This document shows positions 48,672 to 57,036 of a DNA stretch of 64,000 nucleotides, in pieces. The stretch is from Pseudonocardia sp. HH130629-09 (GTDB lineage Bacteria > Actinomycetota > Actinomycetes > Mycobacteriales > Pseudonocardiaceae): NCBI RefSeq assembly GCF_001294645.1, contig NZ_CP011868.1:3410001-3474000 (forward strand), given 5' to 3'. A program made the position numbers and the translations under genes. The notes under the pieces were generated by a model that saw nothing but the letters and a program-made list of their open reading frames with translations, did not search any database and had not been told where the DNA came from. Within the stretch, counting starts at the first letter, position 1, and every line of letters starts with the position of its first letter.

Positions 48672-48713
48672 TCGAACGCATGTTCGACGTATGACAGTAG
48701 AACGCGTGTTCGA
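48672..48713 (-). promoter_or_regulatory. Two LexA SOS boxes
   Basis: TCGAACGCATGTTCGA at 48672-48687 is a perfect match to the actinobacterial LexA consensus TCGAAC-N4-GTTCGA. TAGAACGCGTGTTCGA at 48698-48713 matches with one change. The centres are 26 bases apart. On the minus strand a TTGACG lies just upstream (complement of 48718-48723), so the boxes probably cover the promoter of the DUF6504-HEPN pair. The plus-strand GNAT gene starts about 170 bases away and is the less likely target. Confidence 0.88.
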
Positions 48714-48886
48714 TCGTCGCGTCAAGTCGGGTGCCCGGGTGGCACCACTCACCCACCGGCTCCGTGGCGGGGCGCCCGGTCCGGACCCGCCGCAACCGGC
48801 CGGGCGTGGTGTGATGGGGACATGCACCCCGACACCGACCCCGCCCCCGCGCGGGCGTGCGGTCCCCACCGGGGCCGGTGGTCGCG

Positions 48887-49498
48887 GTGACCGCAGCGCC
48901 GTCGCGGGCGCGTCTGGTCGGTCTCGGCCGCAGCGAGTTCGCCGACCGGCTGGGCGAGGCGATCGACGTCTACGTGACCGCGATGGGCTACCCGCGGCCG
49001 ACCACACGGCAGCGCCGCTCGCTGTGGCTCGAGCACTCCTACCGGCCGGGCTGGCGCTCGGTCGGCTGGCTCGACGAGCAGGACCGGCTCACCGGCATCG
49101 GCTACGGCTACTGGGGCGGCCCCGGGCAGTGGTGGTTCGAGGAGGTCCGCCGCGGACTGCGAGCCCGGCGCGGGGAGCCGGACGCCGTGAGCGCCGACTG
49201 GCTGACCGACTACTTCGAGCTGACCGAGCTGCACGTCCATCCGCAGGCCCAGGGCTCGGGCATCGGTGAGGCGCTGCTGCGGGCGCTGGCCCGCGACGCC
49301 GCCCGGAGCCGGATGCTGCTGTCCACCCCCGAGTACGGCCGCGCCAGGCCCGGCCGGGCCTGGCGGCTCTACCGTCGCGCCGGGTTCGTCGACGTGCTGC
49401 GCGAGCACCTGTTCACCGGCGACCCGCGCCCCTTCGCCGTCCTCGGGCGCGAGCTTCCCCTGCTCCCCACGGATCACCCGACACACGCCCCCGAGTGA
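48887..49498 (+). CDS. GNAT-family N-acetyltransferase
   Basis: Probable acetyl-CoA-dependent acetyltransferase of 203 aa. The acetyl-CoA binding motif is ELHVHPQAQGSGIGEALLRA; RAWRLYRRAGFVDV closes the domain. The N-terminal part includes YRPGWRSVGWLDEQDRLTGIGYGYWGG. GTG at 48887, 48878 or 48857 are possible starts. It precedes the LppM-like lipoprotein by 37 bases, as in mycobacteria (the Rv2170-Rv2171 pair by synteny). Substrate not predictable. Confidence 0.88.
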   Translation: MTAAPSRARLVGLGRSEFADRLGEAIDVYVTAMGYPRPTTRQRRSLWLEHSYRPGWRSVGWLDEQDRLTGIGYGYWGGPGQWWFEEVRRGLRARRGEPDAVSADWLTDYFELTELHVHPQAQGSGIGEALLRALARDAARSRMLLSTPEYGRARPGRAWRLYRRAGFVDVLREHLFTGDPRPFAVLGRELPLLPTDHPTHAPE

Positions 49499-49535
49499 CA
49501 CCGGGACCGTCGTACCCGGGTGGCACGATGACGCC

Positions 49536-50216
49536 ATGCCGTCGCACCACACCGCGCCACCCGCACGCCGTCGATCCCGGACGCGTGCGCTCGTGCTGCT
49601 CGCGGTGCTGGCCCTGCTCGCACTGACCGGCTGTGCCCGGGTCCAGGTGGCCCTCGCCGTCCAGCCGGACGACACCGTCGACGGCACGATCGTCGTCGCG
49701 ACGCCCGCGGGCGCGCCGGACGGTCGCGGCCCGCAGCTGGCGGTCCCGGCCGACCTCACCGACGAGGTCGAGCTGTCGCCGTACGACCAGGACGGCTTCG
49801 TCGGCACCCGCGCGGCCTTCGACAACCTCACGTTCGCGCAGGTCTCGCAGCTGAACCTGCTCGGCGGGAACGCGTCGGGCCGGGCGAACCTGGAGCTGCG
49901 CCGGGTCGGGGAGCGGATCGCCGTGCAGGGCCGGGCCGACCTGACCACGATGCCGGTGGACCGGGCCGACGTGCGGCTCGCGATGAGCTTCCCGGGCGAG
50001 GTCGTCGAGTCCGACGGCGAGACCGACGGCGGCACCGTCATCTGGGAGTTCGTCCCCGGTGAGGTCTCACAGATCAACGCCTCGGTGATCTCGACCGATC
50101 CGAACGCGCCGTCGATCCTGGGCTGGTCGCTGCTGCTGGCCGGACTCGTCGTCGTCGCGGCGGGGGCCGCTGTGCTGCTGGCCCGGCGCGACCGGAACCC
50201 GCCGATCCGGCGCTGA
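49536..50216 (+). CDS. lppM: LppM-like lipoprotein
   Basis: 226 aa. The signal peptide ends with the lipobox LALTGC (residue about 33), so the cysteine should be diacylated and cleaved by LspA. The LppM domain (DUF3153) contains VQVALAVQPDDTVDGTIVVA and later RADVRLAMSFPGEVVESDG. A C-terminal membrane helix (LGWSLLLAGLVVVAAGAAVLL) and basic tail anchor it. Mycobacterial LppM is involved in phagocytosis-related surface functions, but that is not implied here. Confidence 0.88.
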   Translation: MPSHHTAPPARRRSRTRALVLLAVLALLALTGCARVQVALAVQPDDTVDGTIVVATPAGAPDGRGPQLAVPADLTDEVELSPYDQDGFVGTRAAFDNLTFAQVSQLNLLGGNASGRANLELRRVGERIAVQGRADLTTMPVDRADVRLAMSFPGEVVESDGETDGGTVIWEFVPGEVSQINASVISTDPNAPSILGWSLLLAGLVVVAAGAAVLLARRDRNPPIRR

Positions 50217-50234
50217 GGGCGCGCCCGTCCGGTC

Positions 50235-50903
50235 TCAGGCGGCGTCGCGGCGCTCGTCGGCGAGCACGGCGACGGTCCCGCGGGCGGCGGCCCGGCGGGC
50301 CTGCGCACGACGACGCCGCACCCGCCATCCGACGACGCCGGCGACGACCACCACCGCGAGGACCACCCAGCCGGCGATCCCGAAGGCCTTCTCGAACTGC
50401 TCGGCGGCCTCGCGCAGCAGGAACCCTGCGGTCACGTGCACGGCCGACCAGATCGTCGCCCCGACGACGACGGCGGGCAGGAACCGCCGCAGCGGCAGTC
50501 CGGACGCGCCCGCCGCGGCCGGGGTCATCGTCCGCACCACCGGCAGGAACCGGGCGCCGAGCACCGCCCACGGACCCCAGCGGCGCAGGGTGCGGGCGGC
50601 GTCGTCCCAGGCGTCGCGGCCCATCCGGCCGATGATCCGGGACTCGCGCAGCCGCGGGCCGAAACGGCGGCCGATCGCGTAGCCGATCGAGTCGCCGCAG
50701 GCCGCGGCGACCGCGACCACCGCGGTGACCAGCACCGCGGCCGGGACGTCCGGGACGGCCATCGCGGCGCCGATGAGCACGGTCTCGCCGGGCAGGACGA
50801 GCCCGACGCCGATCGTGGTCTCGCCGAGGGTGACCAGCCCCGCGACGAGCACCACCACCCACAACGGGACGGAGGTCAGGAAGTCGATGATCTCGGTGAT
50901 GAT
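50235..50903 (-). CDS. DedA-family membrane protein
   Basis: DedA/VTT-domain protein, members of which act as undecaprenyl-phosphate or phospholipid flippases. About 215-222 aa with four or five helices. TLGETTIGVGLVLPGETVL, GDSIGYAIGRRFG and GARFLPVVRTMTPAAAGASG are conserved motifs (Glu/Asp and Arg residues). The frame continues upstream of its first TTG (50864) to an ATC codon at 50903 that lies 6 bases after a GAGGAG ribosome binding site; the extra residues IITEIIDFLTSVPL match the N-terminus usual in this family. No ATG or GTG is available at that position, so a non-standard start is suspected. Confidence 0.85.
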   Translation of the reverse strand: MITEIIDFLTSVPLWVVVLVAGLVTLGETTIGVGLVLPGETVLIGAAMAVPDVPAAVLVTAVVAVAAACGDSIGYAIGRRFGPRLRESRIIGRMGRDAWDDAARTLRRWGPWAVLGARFLPVVRTMTPAAAGASGLPLRRFLPAVVVGATIWSAVHVTAGFLLREAAEQFEKAFGIAGWVVLAVVVVAGVVGWRVRRRRAQARRAAARGTVAVLADERRDAA

Positions 50904-50936
50904 GGGAGGCTCCTCGGCCGGGGAGGCGGGGCCGCG

Positions 50937-52394
50937 TCAGTCGACGCAGGGCACCCCGTCGGCGGTCAACTCGGGCTGGGTGTCGACGGCCGGGGTCGGG
51001 TCACCCCGGGGCGCCGCGGCCCGTCCGGCCCTGTTCTCCGTGGTGACCGGGGCCGTGGCCGGTGTCGGCGCGGCGGTGTCCGCGTCGTCGCCGGCCCCGG
51101 GGTCGGCCGGCGCCCCGGGCGCGGTCAGCCCGGCGAAGAACGCGGTGACCTGCGCCGGGTCGACCTTCACCGCGACACCCTCGCTGCCGGTCCGGTAGTC
51201 GGTCCGGCCGGTGGGGATGGTGCGGAAGGTGACCCGGTCCCCGCGCAGCTGCGAGGCGTGGGCCAGCATCGAGGTGAGGTCCCAGCCCTGGTCGAGCACG
51301 ACCGCCCCGTTGATCGCCTGCATCAGGTCGGCGACGGCCGTCGGGTCGGTGAGGGTGCCCGCCGACAGCAGCCGATGGGTCAGCCCCGCGAGGAACGCCT
51401 GCTGGCGGCGGACCCGGTCGAGGTCACCCTCGGGCAGGCCGTGGCGTTGGCGGACGAACTGGAGCGCCCGGGCGCCCTGCACGGTCTGCGGGCCCGCGGC
51501 GAAGTCGGCGCCCGAGTAGCTGTCGTGCACCGGCGCCTTGAGGCACACCGGGACGCTGCCGAGCGCGCGGGTGATGTCGGCGAACCCGGCCAGGTTGACC
51601 TGGGCGTAGTGGTCGATCGAGACGCCGGTGAACTCCTCGACGGTGCGCACGAGCAGCCTGCTGCCCGCGGCGTTGGCCGCCCGCTCCAGGTCCGGCCCGC
51701 TCAGGCCCTGGCGGACCAGGTCCGGCCGGGCCATCGCCGCGCCGCGCGCCAGCGCAGAGTTGATCTTGTGCATGCCGAGACCGGGGACGTCGACCCAGGA
51801 GTCGCGCGGGATCGACACCGCGGACGCGCCGAGGTCGGGGTCGTCCGGGATGCGGACCAGCATCAGGGTGTCGGTGTTGTCCTGGCCGTCGGCGTCGCCG
51901 GCGTCCAGGGCGTCCAGGACCTCGCGCGGGAGCGGGTTGCCGCGGGCGTCGACCCGGGAGTCGCTGCCGACCAGCAGGATGTCGGTCGCGCCGTCGGCGA
52001 CATGCGGGCCGGTGACGTCGGCGGTGGTCAGGCCGCCGGTGCCGCCGACCATCGCCCAGCCGGCGCCGGTGGCGAGGAAGACCGCGACCGACAGCGCCGC
52101 GACGAGGCCGCGGACGCGGTGCCACCGCGGGGCCGGTGTGCGCTCCTCGGCGCGGGGCCAGGGGGCGACCGGGCGCATCGGCGTGGTGGGACGGGCACCG
52201 GGGTCGGCGGGCCGGGACCGCGGACCGGCCGACGCACCGCCGGGGACCGCCGGTGACGACCGGGGTCCGGCGGGTCCGCCGGAGCGGGGCCACCCCCGCA
52301 GCGCCCGGGTGTCGCGCCGGGGCGTCGGGGCGCCGGGCGGACGGGGCGTGCCGGCACGGTCCGGTCGCGGACGGCCCGGGGGCGGCGGCGTCAC
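50937..52394 (-). CDS. LytR-CpsA-Psr (LCP) family protein
   Basis: 485 aa. A Pro/Arg-rich cytoplasmic tail (residues 1-90) is followed by one membrane helix (VAALSVAVFLATGAGWAMV). The LCP domain has DILLVGSDSR, NTDTLMLVRIP, VSIPRDSWVDVPG (Arg and Asp of the pyrophosphate site), KINSALARG and ALQFVRQRHGLPEGDLDRV. The C-terminal 70 residues are Ala/Pro/Asp-rich. Members transfer glycopolymers such as arabinogalactan or teichoic acid to peptidoglycan. The GTG start overlaps the ArsR frame stop by 4 bases. Confidence 0.93.
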   Translation of the reverse strand: MTPPPPGRPRPDRAGTPRPPGAPTPRRDTRALRGWPRSGGPAGPRSSPAVPGGASAGPRSRPADPGARPTTPMRPVAPWPRAEERTPAPRWHRVRGLVAALSVAVFLATGAGWAMVGGTGGLTTADVTGPHVADGATDILLVGSDSRVDARGNPLPREVLDALDAGDADGQDNTDTLMLVRIPDDPDLGASAVSIPRDSWVDVPGLGMHKINSALARGAAMARPDLVRQGLSGPDLERAANAAGSRLLVRTVEEFTGVSIDHYAQVNLAGFADITRALGSVPVCLKAPVHDSYSGADFAAGPQTVQGARALQFVRQRHGLPEGDLDRVRRQQAFLAGLTHRLLSAGTLTDPTAVADLMQAINGAVVLDQGWDLTSMLAHASQLRGDRVTFRTIPTGRTDYRTGSEGVAVKVDPAQVTAFFAGLTAPGAPADPGAGDDADTAAPTPATAPVTTENRAGRAAAPRGDPTPAVDTQPELTADGVPCVD

Positions 52395-52764
52395 GCGCTC
52401 CCCCGGTCGCGGACGGCGTCCGGCCCACGCCGGCGGTCCTGCACGGCCACCACGGTGCGGACCACCTCGACCATGCCGGCGTCGGCGATGACGTAGATCT
52501 GGTGGCGGCCCTCGCGACGGGCCCGCACCAGCCCGGCGAGCTTGAGCTTCGCCAGGTGCTGGCTCACCGCCGCCACCGGCTGGCCGAGGACCGCGGCGAG
52601 CGGCCGACGTCGCGCGGGCCGTCGGCGAGCAGCCAGACGATCTGCAGCCGCGAGGTCGCGGCGAGCATCCCGAACGCCGCGGCCGCGTCGGCCAGCAGCT
52701 CGGGGTCGAGGGGCTGCGGGCCCTCGGGGGCGGTCTCCACCGGACCTCCAGACAGTTGGATCAC
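52391..52764 (-). pseudogene. ArsR-family regulator with frameshift
   Basis: The two halves of an ArsR protein lie in different frames. The first frame starts with GTG at 52764 (MIQLSGGPVETAPEG ... AATSRLQIVWLLADGPRDVG) and runs into a stop at 52564. The second frame continues the domain from near 52600: LAAVLGQPVAAVSQHLAKLK, then LAGLVRARREGRHQIYVIAD and the final helix. One missing base near 52600 would explain it. The break falls just before the recognition helix, so the protein would not bind DNA unless the frame is restored. It is divergent from a P-type ATPase, its likely target. A sequencing error cannot be excluded. Confidence 0.82.
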
Positions 52765-52776
52765 TTACGCAACTGT
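52752..52776. promoter_or_regulatory. Palindromic operator between the ArsR and P-type ATPase genes
   Basis: ACAGTTG (52752-52758) and CAACTGT (52770-52776) are perfect inverted arms with an 11-base spacer. The site covers the GTG of the ArsR frame and lies 50 bases upstream of the ATPase start, as expected for an ArsR operator in a divergent promoter. Confidence 0.7.
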
Positions 52777-52826
52777 TACCGTACCGGGCGGTGCCGGACG
52801 CGGTGCCGGGGACCGGAGGAGCACCG

Positions 52827-55562
52827 TTGGACCGGGCGATCGGACGCGACGGTGCCGCGGCGCGGCCACCACCCGCACCCGCCGGTCCGCCCGCCACGCC
52901 CGGCGAGCCCGCGCTGCGGCGCTGGGCGGACGCCGACGCGTTCGCGCTGTTCCGGGGCCTGGAGTCCTCGCGCCGCGGACTCTGTGAGGACACCGCCGCG
53001 CTGCGGCTGCACGTCCACGGCGACAACGCCACCGACGCCGTCCGGCGTACGGGCGCGGCCGCCCGCGCCCGCCGCGCGCTCGCCGGCCCGTTCTCCGGCC
53101 TGATGACGGTGCTCGGGGTGCTGCTCGCCGTCGCCGGCAGCCCCGGCAGCGCGACGCTGGTGCTCGTGGTCGCCGCGCTCGGCGTCGGGCTGTGCCTGTG
53201 GCACGCCGTCCGCAGCGACCGGCTCTCGCGGGAGCTGCGGGCGCACGCCGCGACCACGGTGACGGTCCGCCGCCGCCCTGCCCCCGGGACGACACCGCGG
53301 GGCAGCGAGGTGCCGCCGGAGGACCTGGTGCCCGGCGACGTCGTGCTGCTCGGCGCAGGCGACCCCGTCCCGGCCGACGCGCGGCTGCTGCGCGCCCGGG
53401 ACCTGCTGGTCGACCAGTCGTCGCTGTCCGGGGAGCTGCTGCCGGTGGCGAAGGCTCCGCCGTCGTCACGGGCGCCGTCGTCACGGGGGCCGCGCCCGGC
53501 GCCGCGGCGACGGCCGTCGCGGGCCGGGTCCGACGACGGGCCGGTCACCGCGCACCCGGCGCTGCTGTTCGCCGGGAGCACCGTGGTGCGCGGCACCGCG
53601 ACGGCGGTCGTGCTGGCCACCGGCGCGCACACCCACACCGAGGAGCTCGCCGGGCGCGGCCGCCGTCCCCGGCCGGAGTCGGAGGTGGACCGGGGCCTGC
53701 GGTCGGTGCGCCGGGCACTGGTGCGCTGCATGCTGCTCGCGGCGCCGCTGGTGCTGCTGGTGAACGTCGAGGTGTCCGGCGACGTGCGGCAGGCGCTGCT
53801 GTTCGCCGTCGTCGTCACGGTGGGGCTGGCCCCCGAGCTGCTGCCGCTGATCGTCGGGACCACGCTGCTGCGCGGCACCACCCGGCTGCGCGAGTCCGGG
53901 GTGCTGGTGACCCGTCCGGAGGCCATCCACGACCTCGGGTCGATCGACGTCGCCTGTCTGGACAAGACCGGCACGCTCACCGAGGACCGGGTGGTGTTCA
54001 CCCACTCCGTCGACGTCGACGGCCGTCCCGACCCCGCCCCGGCGGACGCGGCGGCGGTCGCGGTGCGTTTCCAGACCACCCCGCGCGACGGCCTCGACGA
54101 CGCCATGGCCGCCGCCGACCGGGACGGGTCGGCGCTGCTGGCCCACGGCCTGCTCACCCGGGTCGAGGAACTGCCGTTCGACCACGCCCGTCGCCGCTCC
54201 GCGGTGGTGCTGCGCGACGCGCACGACCCCGGTGAGCTGGTGATCGTGCGCGGTGACCCGGACACCGTGCTCCCCCGCTGCACCCGGGTCGCGCGCGCGG
54301 GCGGGCCCGTCGAGCTGACCGCGTCGCTGCGGGTCGCGGCCGCCGACGCGGTGGCCGGACACCGCGCGACCGGGCTGCGGGTCGTCGCCGTCGCCACCCG
54401 CCGGACACCCCTGCTGCGCCCGCTCGGCGCCGGTGACGACGACGATCCCGAGCGCGACCTGCTGCTGCTGGGCTTCGTCGGGATGGTCGACCCGGTGCGG
54501 GAGTCCGCGGCCCGTGCGGTGGAGCGCTTCGCCGAGCAGGGCGTCGCGGTGAAGGTCCTGACCGGCGACGACACCGCGGTCGCCGAGCAGGTGTGCGCGC
54601 GGGCCGGGATCGCCGTCACCGGGGTCCTCGACGGGGCCGCGCTCGACGCGCTGGGCGAGGTCGCGCTGGCCCGCGCGGTGGAGCGCACCACCTTGTTCAC
54701 CCGGCTCGGACCGCTGCAGAAGGAGCGGGTCGTCGCCGCGCTGCAGGCCCGCGGGCACACCGTCGGGTTCCTCGGCGACGGCCTCAACGACGTCGGCGCG
54801 CTGCGGATCGCCGACGTCGGGATCGGCGTCGACGGGGCGGTGCCCGCCGCGCGGGCGGCCGCGGACATCGTGCTGACCGACCGCAGCCCCGACGTCGTCG
54901 TCTCCGCGGTCGAGGAGGGCAGGCGGACCCTGGGCCGCGCCACCCGCTACCTGACCGTGACCGCCGCGCTGAACGTCGGCAACACGCTGTCGGTGCTGGT
55001 CGCCTCCGCGGTGCTGCCGTTCCTGCCGCTGTTGCCCGCGCAGCTGCTGCTGCAGGGCGTGCTGTTCGGCGTGGCCGCGCTCTCGCTGTCGTTCGACCGA
55101 GTGGAGCCGGGGTGGACGGCGCGGCCCCGGCGCTGGGACACCCGCGGGATGCTCTGGTTCATGGCGGTCCTGGGGCCGCTGGCCTCGGCGTTCGACCTGG
55201 TCACGTTCTGGGCGGTGTGGCGCTTCCTGGGCCTGGACACCCCGCAGGAGCAGGCGGTGTTCCAGGCCGTCTGGTTCTCCGAGGGCATGCTGTCCCAGGT
55301 CCTGGTGCTGCTCCTGCTGCGGACCAGGGCGGGACGCGCGTCGCGGCCGGTGGTGGCGACGGTGTGCGCCGTCGTGCTCGCCGGGCTCGCGGTGCCCTAC
55401 ACCCCGCTCGCCCCCCTGTTCGGGATGGCGGCGCCGCCCGCGGTGTGGCCGCTGCTGGCGGCCGTCGTGCTGCCGTTCCTGGCCTGCGTGGCCGCGATCC
55501 GGCCGCTGTACCTGCGTCATGTGCTGGGGATCGACGCCGCGGACCTCCGCCGGGAGCGCTGA
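52827..55562 (+). CDS. P-type ATPase, MgtA-like
   Basis: Divalent cation transporter of the P-IIIB type by similarity; Mg2+ is the likely substrate. Asp379 in DKTGTLT is the phosphorylated residue. The TM4 motif is VGLAPELLPLIV, near the Mg-type VGLTPEMLPMIV. MLTGDD-like VLTGDDTAVAEQ, LGDGLNDVGAL and the following helices are typical. The variable loop after SLSGELLPVAKAP is Arg/Ser/Pro-rich. The protein is about 911 aa. The TTG at 52827 has GGAGGA 6 bases upstream; a GTG at 52791 is an alternative. It is divergent from the ArsR gene. Confidence 0.9.
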   Translation: MDRAIGRDGAAARPPPAPAGPPATPGEPALRRWADADAFALFRGLESSRRGLCEDTAALRLHVHGDNATDAVRRTGAAARARRALAGPFSGLMTVLGVLLAVAGSPGSATLVLVVAALGVGLCLWHAVRSDRLSRELRAHAATTVTVRRRPAPGTTPRGSEVPPEDLVPGDVVLLGAGDPVPADARLLRARDLLVDQSSLSGELLPVAKAPPSSRAPSSRGPRPAPRRRPSRAGSDDGPVTAHPALLFAGSTVVRGTATAVVLATGAHTHTEELAGRGRRPRPESEVDRGLRSVRRALVRCMLLAAPLVLLVNVEVSGDVRQALLFAVVVTVGLAPELLPLIVGTTLLRGTTRLRESGVLVTRPEAIHDLGSIDVACLDKTGTLTEDRVVFTHSVDVDGRPDPAPADAAAVAVRFQTTPRDGLDDAMAAADRDGSALLAHGLLTRVEELPFDHARRRSAVVLRDAHDPGELVIVRGDPDTVLPRCTRVARAGGPVELTASLRVAAADAVAGHRATGLRVVAVATRRTPLLRPLGAGDDDDPERDLLLLGFVGMVDPVRESAARAVERFAEQGVAVKVLTGDDTAVAEQVCARAGIAVTGVLDGAALDALGEVALARAVERTTLFTRLGPLQKERVVAALQARGHTVGFLGDGLNDVGALRIADVGIGVDGAVPAARAAADIVLTDRSPDVVVSAVEEGRRTLGRATRYLTVTAALNVGNTLSVLVASAVLPFLPLLPAQLLLQGVLFGVAALSLSFDRVEPGWTARPRRWDTRGMLWFMAVLGPLASAFDLVTFWAVWRFLGLDTPQEQAVFQAVWFSEGMLSQVLVLLLLRTRAGRASRPVVATVCAVVLAGLAVPYTPLAPLFGMAAPPAVWPLLAAVVLPFLACVAAIRPLYLRHVLGIDAADLRRER

Positions 55563-55566
55563 CCGT

Positions 55567-55600
55567 CGCGGGGCCGGGGACGTGTGTCCCCGGCCCCGCG
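55567..55600 (+). terminator. 15-bp perfect hairpin after the P-type ATPase
   Basis: CGCGGGGCCGGGGAC at 55567-55581 pairs with 55586-55600 around a 4-base loop GTGT. It begins 4 bases after the stop and lies between two convergent genes, so it could serve both directions. Confidence 0.85.
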
Positions 55601-55610
55601 GACCGGTTCA

Positions 55611-55680
55611 GAGCGACCCAGAGCAGCTCGGAGCAACGCAGAACGGCTCAGAGCAGCTCAGAGCAGCGAGGACCAGTAGG
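55611..55680. repeat. Degenerate 10-bp tandem repeat at the VKOR 3' end
   Basis: Seven 10-base blocks in register, each beginning GAGC, GAAC or GACC, with the form GAGCAGCTCA. The run begins just after the ATPase terminator and crosses the stop codon of the VKOR gene (55658), so its last two to three blocks are coding. Confidence 0.75.
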
Positions 55681-56311
55681 TCCAGAATCGCTGCAGGATC
55701 AGCGCCGCGATCACCAGGAACCACAGCACGACCGGCACCGCGTGGTAGCCGGCGATCCGGGCGTGCAGCGCACGCGCGCCGCCGCCGAGGGCGTCCAGGG
55801 TCGCGAGCAGCGAGTACCAGAAGATCGGGATCGTCACGACCCATACGACCATGCAGTACGGGCAGAGCGCGCCGATCCGGTACAGGCTCTGGACGATCAG
55901 GTAGTGCACGAACACGACGCCGAGCGCGGACCCGACGGTCAGCCCCACCCACCACCAGCGCGGGAAGCGGGCCCCGGCCAGCAGGGCAACACCCGTCGTC
56001 ACCACGACCGCGAACGCCCCGATCCCGAGCAGCGGGTTCGGGAACCCGAAGAACGCCGCCTGCGGGGTCGTCATGACCGACCCGCAGGACAGCACCGGGT
56101 TGATGCTGCACGACGGCGTGTAGCTCGGGTCCATCAGCAGTTCGATGCGCTCGACGGTCAGTGTGAACGCCGAGACCGACCCCAGCACGCCGCCGACGAC
56201 GAGCAGCCACGGCAGGAACCGCGGCACCGGCCCCGGCACGGCCGGGGCGTCGGGGGTGACGCGGGAGAACTCCTCGGTCCGTGCCGCGGAGGGCGCCGAC
56301 GGGACGCTCAT
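55658..56311 (-). CDS. Vitamin K epoxide reductase (VKOR) family protein
   Basis: Membrane oxidase that regenerates DsbA by passing electrons to quinone. 217 aa with about five helices. The redox motif is CPYC (Cys150, Cys153) at the end of a helix; loop cysteines are Cys68 (PSYTPSCSIN) and Cys76 (VLSCGSVM). The ATG overlaps the DsbA-like stop by 4 bases, so the pair forms a complete disulfide-forming system. Confidence 0.93.
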   Translation of the reverse strand: MSVPSAPSAARTEEFSRVTPDAPAVPGPVPRFLPWLLVVGGVLGSVSAFTLTVERIELLMDPSYTPSCSINPVLSCGSVMTTPQAAFFGFPNPLLGIGAFAVVVTTGVALLAGARFPRWWWVGLTVGSALGVVFVHYLIVQSLYRIGALCPYCMVVWVVTIPIFWYSLLATLDALGGGARALHARIAGYHAVPVVLWFLVIAALILQRFWTYWSSLL

Positions 56312-56955
56312 CGGTTCACCGCGGCGTCGAGGGCGTCGGTGATGTCCTGTACCGAGCGGAGCTGCACCTTCTCGCCGTTGACGAAGATCGTCGGGGTGCC
56401 CTCGACGCCCGCGGCGGTCCCGGCGTCCTTGTCGGCCTGGATCTTCGCGGCGGTCGCCGGGTCGGCGATCGCGGCGTCGTAGGCGTTCAGGTCGAGGCCG
56501 AGGTCCTGGGCGTAGCCGCGGAACACCGTCGCCGCGTCCGTGGACTCGGACCAGTCGCGCTGGGTCTGGAACAGCCGCTCGTACATCGGGTGGAACGCGC
56601 CCTGGGCGCGGGCGGCCTCACCGGCGAGTGCGGCCGCCTCGGCGTTCTGGTGCATCGGCAGCGGGAAGTTGCGGAACACGAACTGCACGCGGTCGCCGTA
56701 CTGCGCCACCAGCTGGTCCATGATCGGCTGGACCTGGCCGCAGGCGGGGCACTGGAAGTCGGCGAACTCGACCAGGGTGGCCGAGGCGTTCGGGGCGTCG
56801 TTGAGGCGGGCGGCGTCGGCGGTGACGAGGCTGTCGGGCGTGCCGGCGGCGGCGCCGGTCTCCGGGGCGTCGGGACGCGTCGCGAACAGCAGGGCGGCCA
56901 CGATCAGCGCGAACGCGCCGAGGGCGGCCAGGGAGATCTTCACGTTGCGGGTCAT
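56308..56955 (-). CDS. DsbA-family thiol oxidase
   Basis: 215 aa with an N-terminal membrane anchor (VKISLAALGAFALIVAALLF) and an extracytoplasmic thioredoxin-fold domain. The active site is CPAC (Cys69, Cys72) in FADFQCPACGQVQP. The cis-Pro loop is VEGTPTIFVNG. The ATG at 56955 is followed by MTRNVK. It introduces disulfides in exported proteins; VKOR is its likely reoxidant. The third gene upstream encodes a small Cys-containing protein. Confidence 0.93.
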   Translation of the reverse strand: MTRNVKISLAALGAFALIVAALLFATRPDAPETGAAAGTPDSLVTADAARLNDAPNASATLVEFADFQCPACGQVQPIMDQLVAQYGDRVQFVFRNFPLPMHQNAEAAALAGEAARAQGAFHPMYERLFQTQRDWSESTDAATVFRGYAQDLGLDLNAYDAAIADPATAAKIQADKDAGTAAGVEGTPTIFVNGEKVQLRSVQDITDALDAAVNR

Positions 56956-57036
56956 CGGGAGTCTTCCTCCACGGGCCCGGCACGGTGGCCGGGTCGGAAC
57001 GGGTGCGGGGACACGGTGGCGGGGTGACCGCACGCC

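Noticed and set aside
52391-54943. 850-codon minus-strand frame opposite the P-type ATPase
   Set aside because: Only its last part (below about 52600) is real, as the second half of the frameshifted ArsR gene. The rest is Ser/Arg/Thr-rich shadow.
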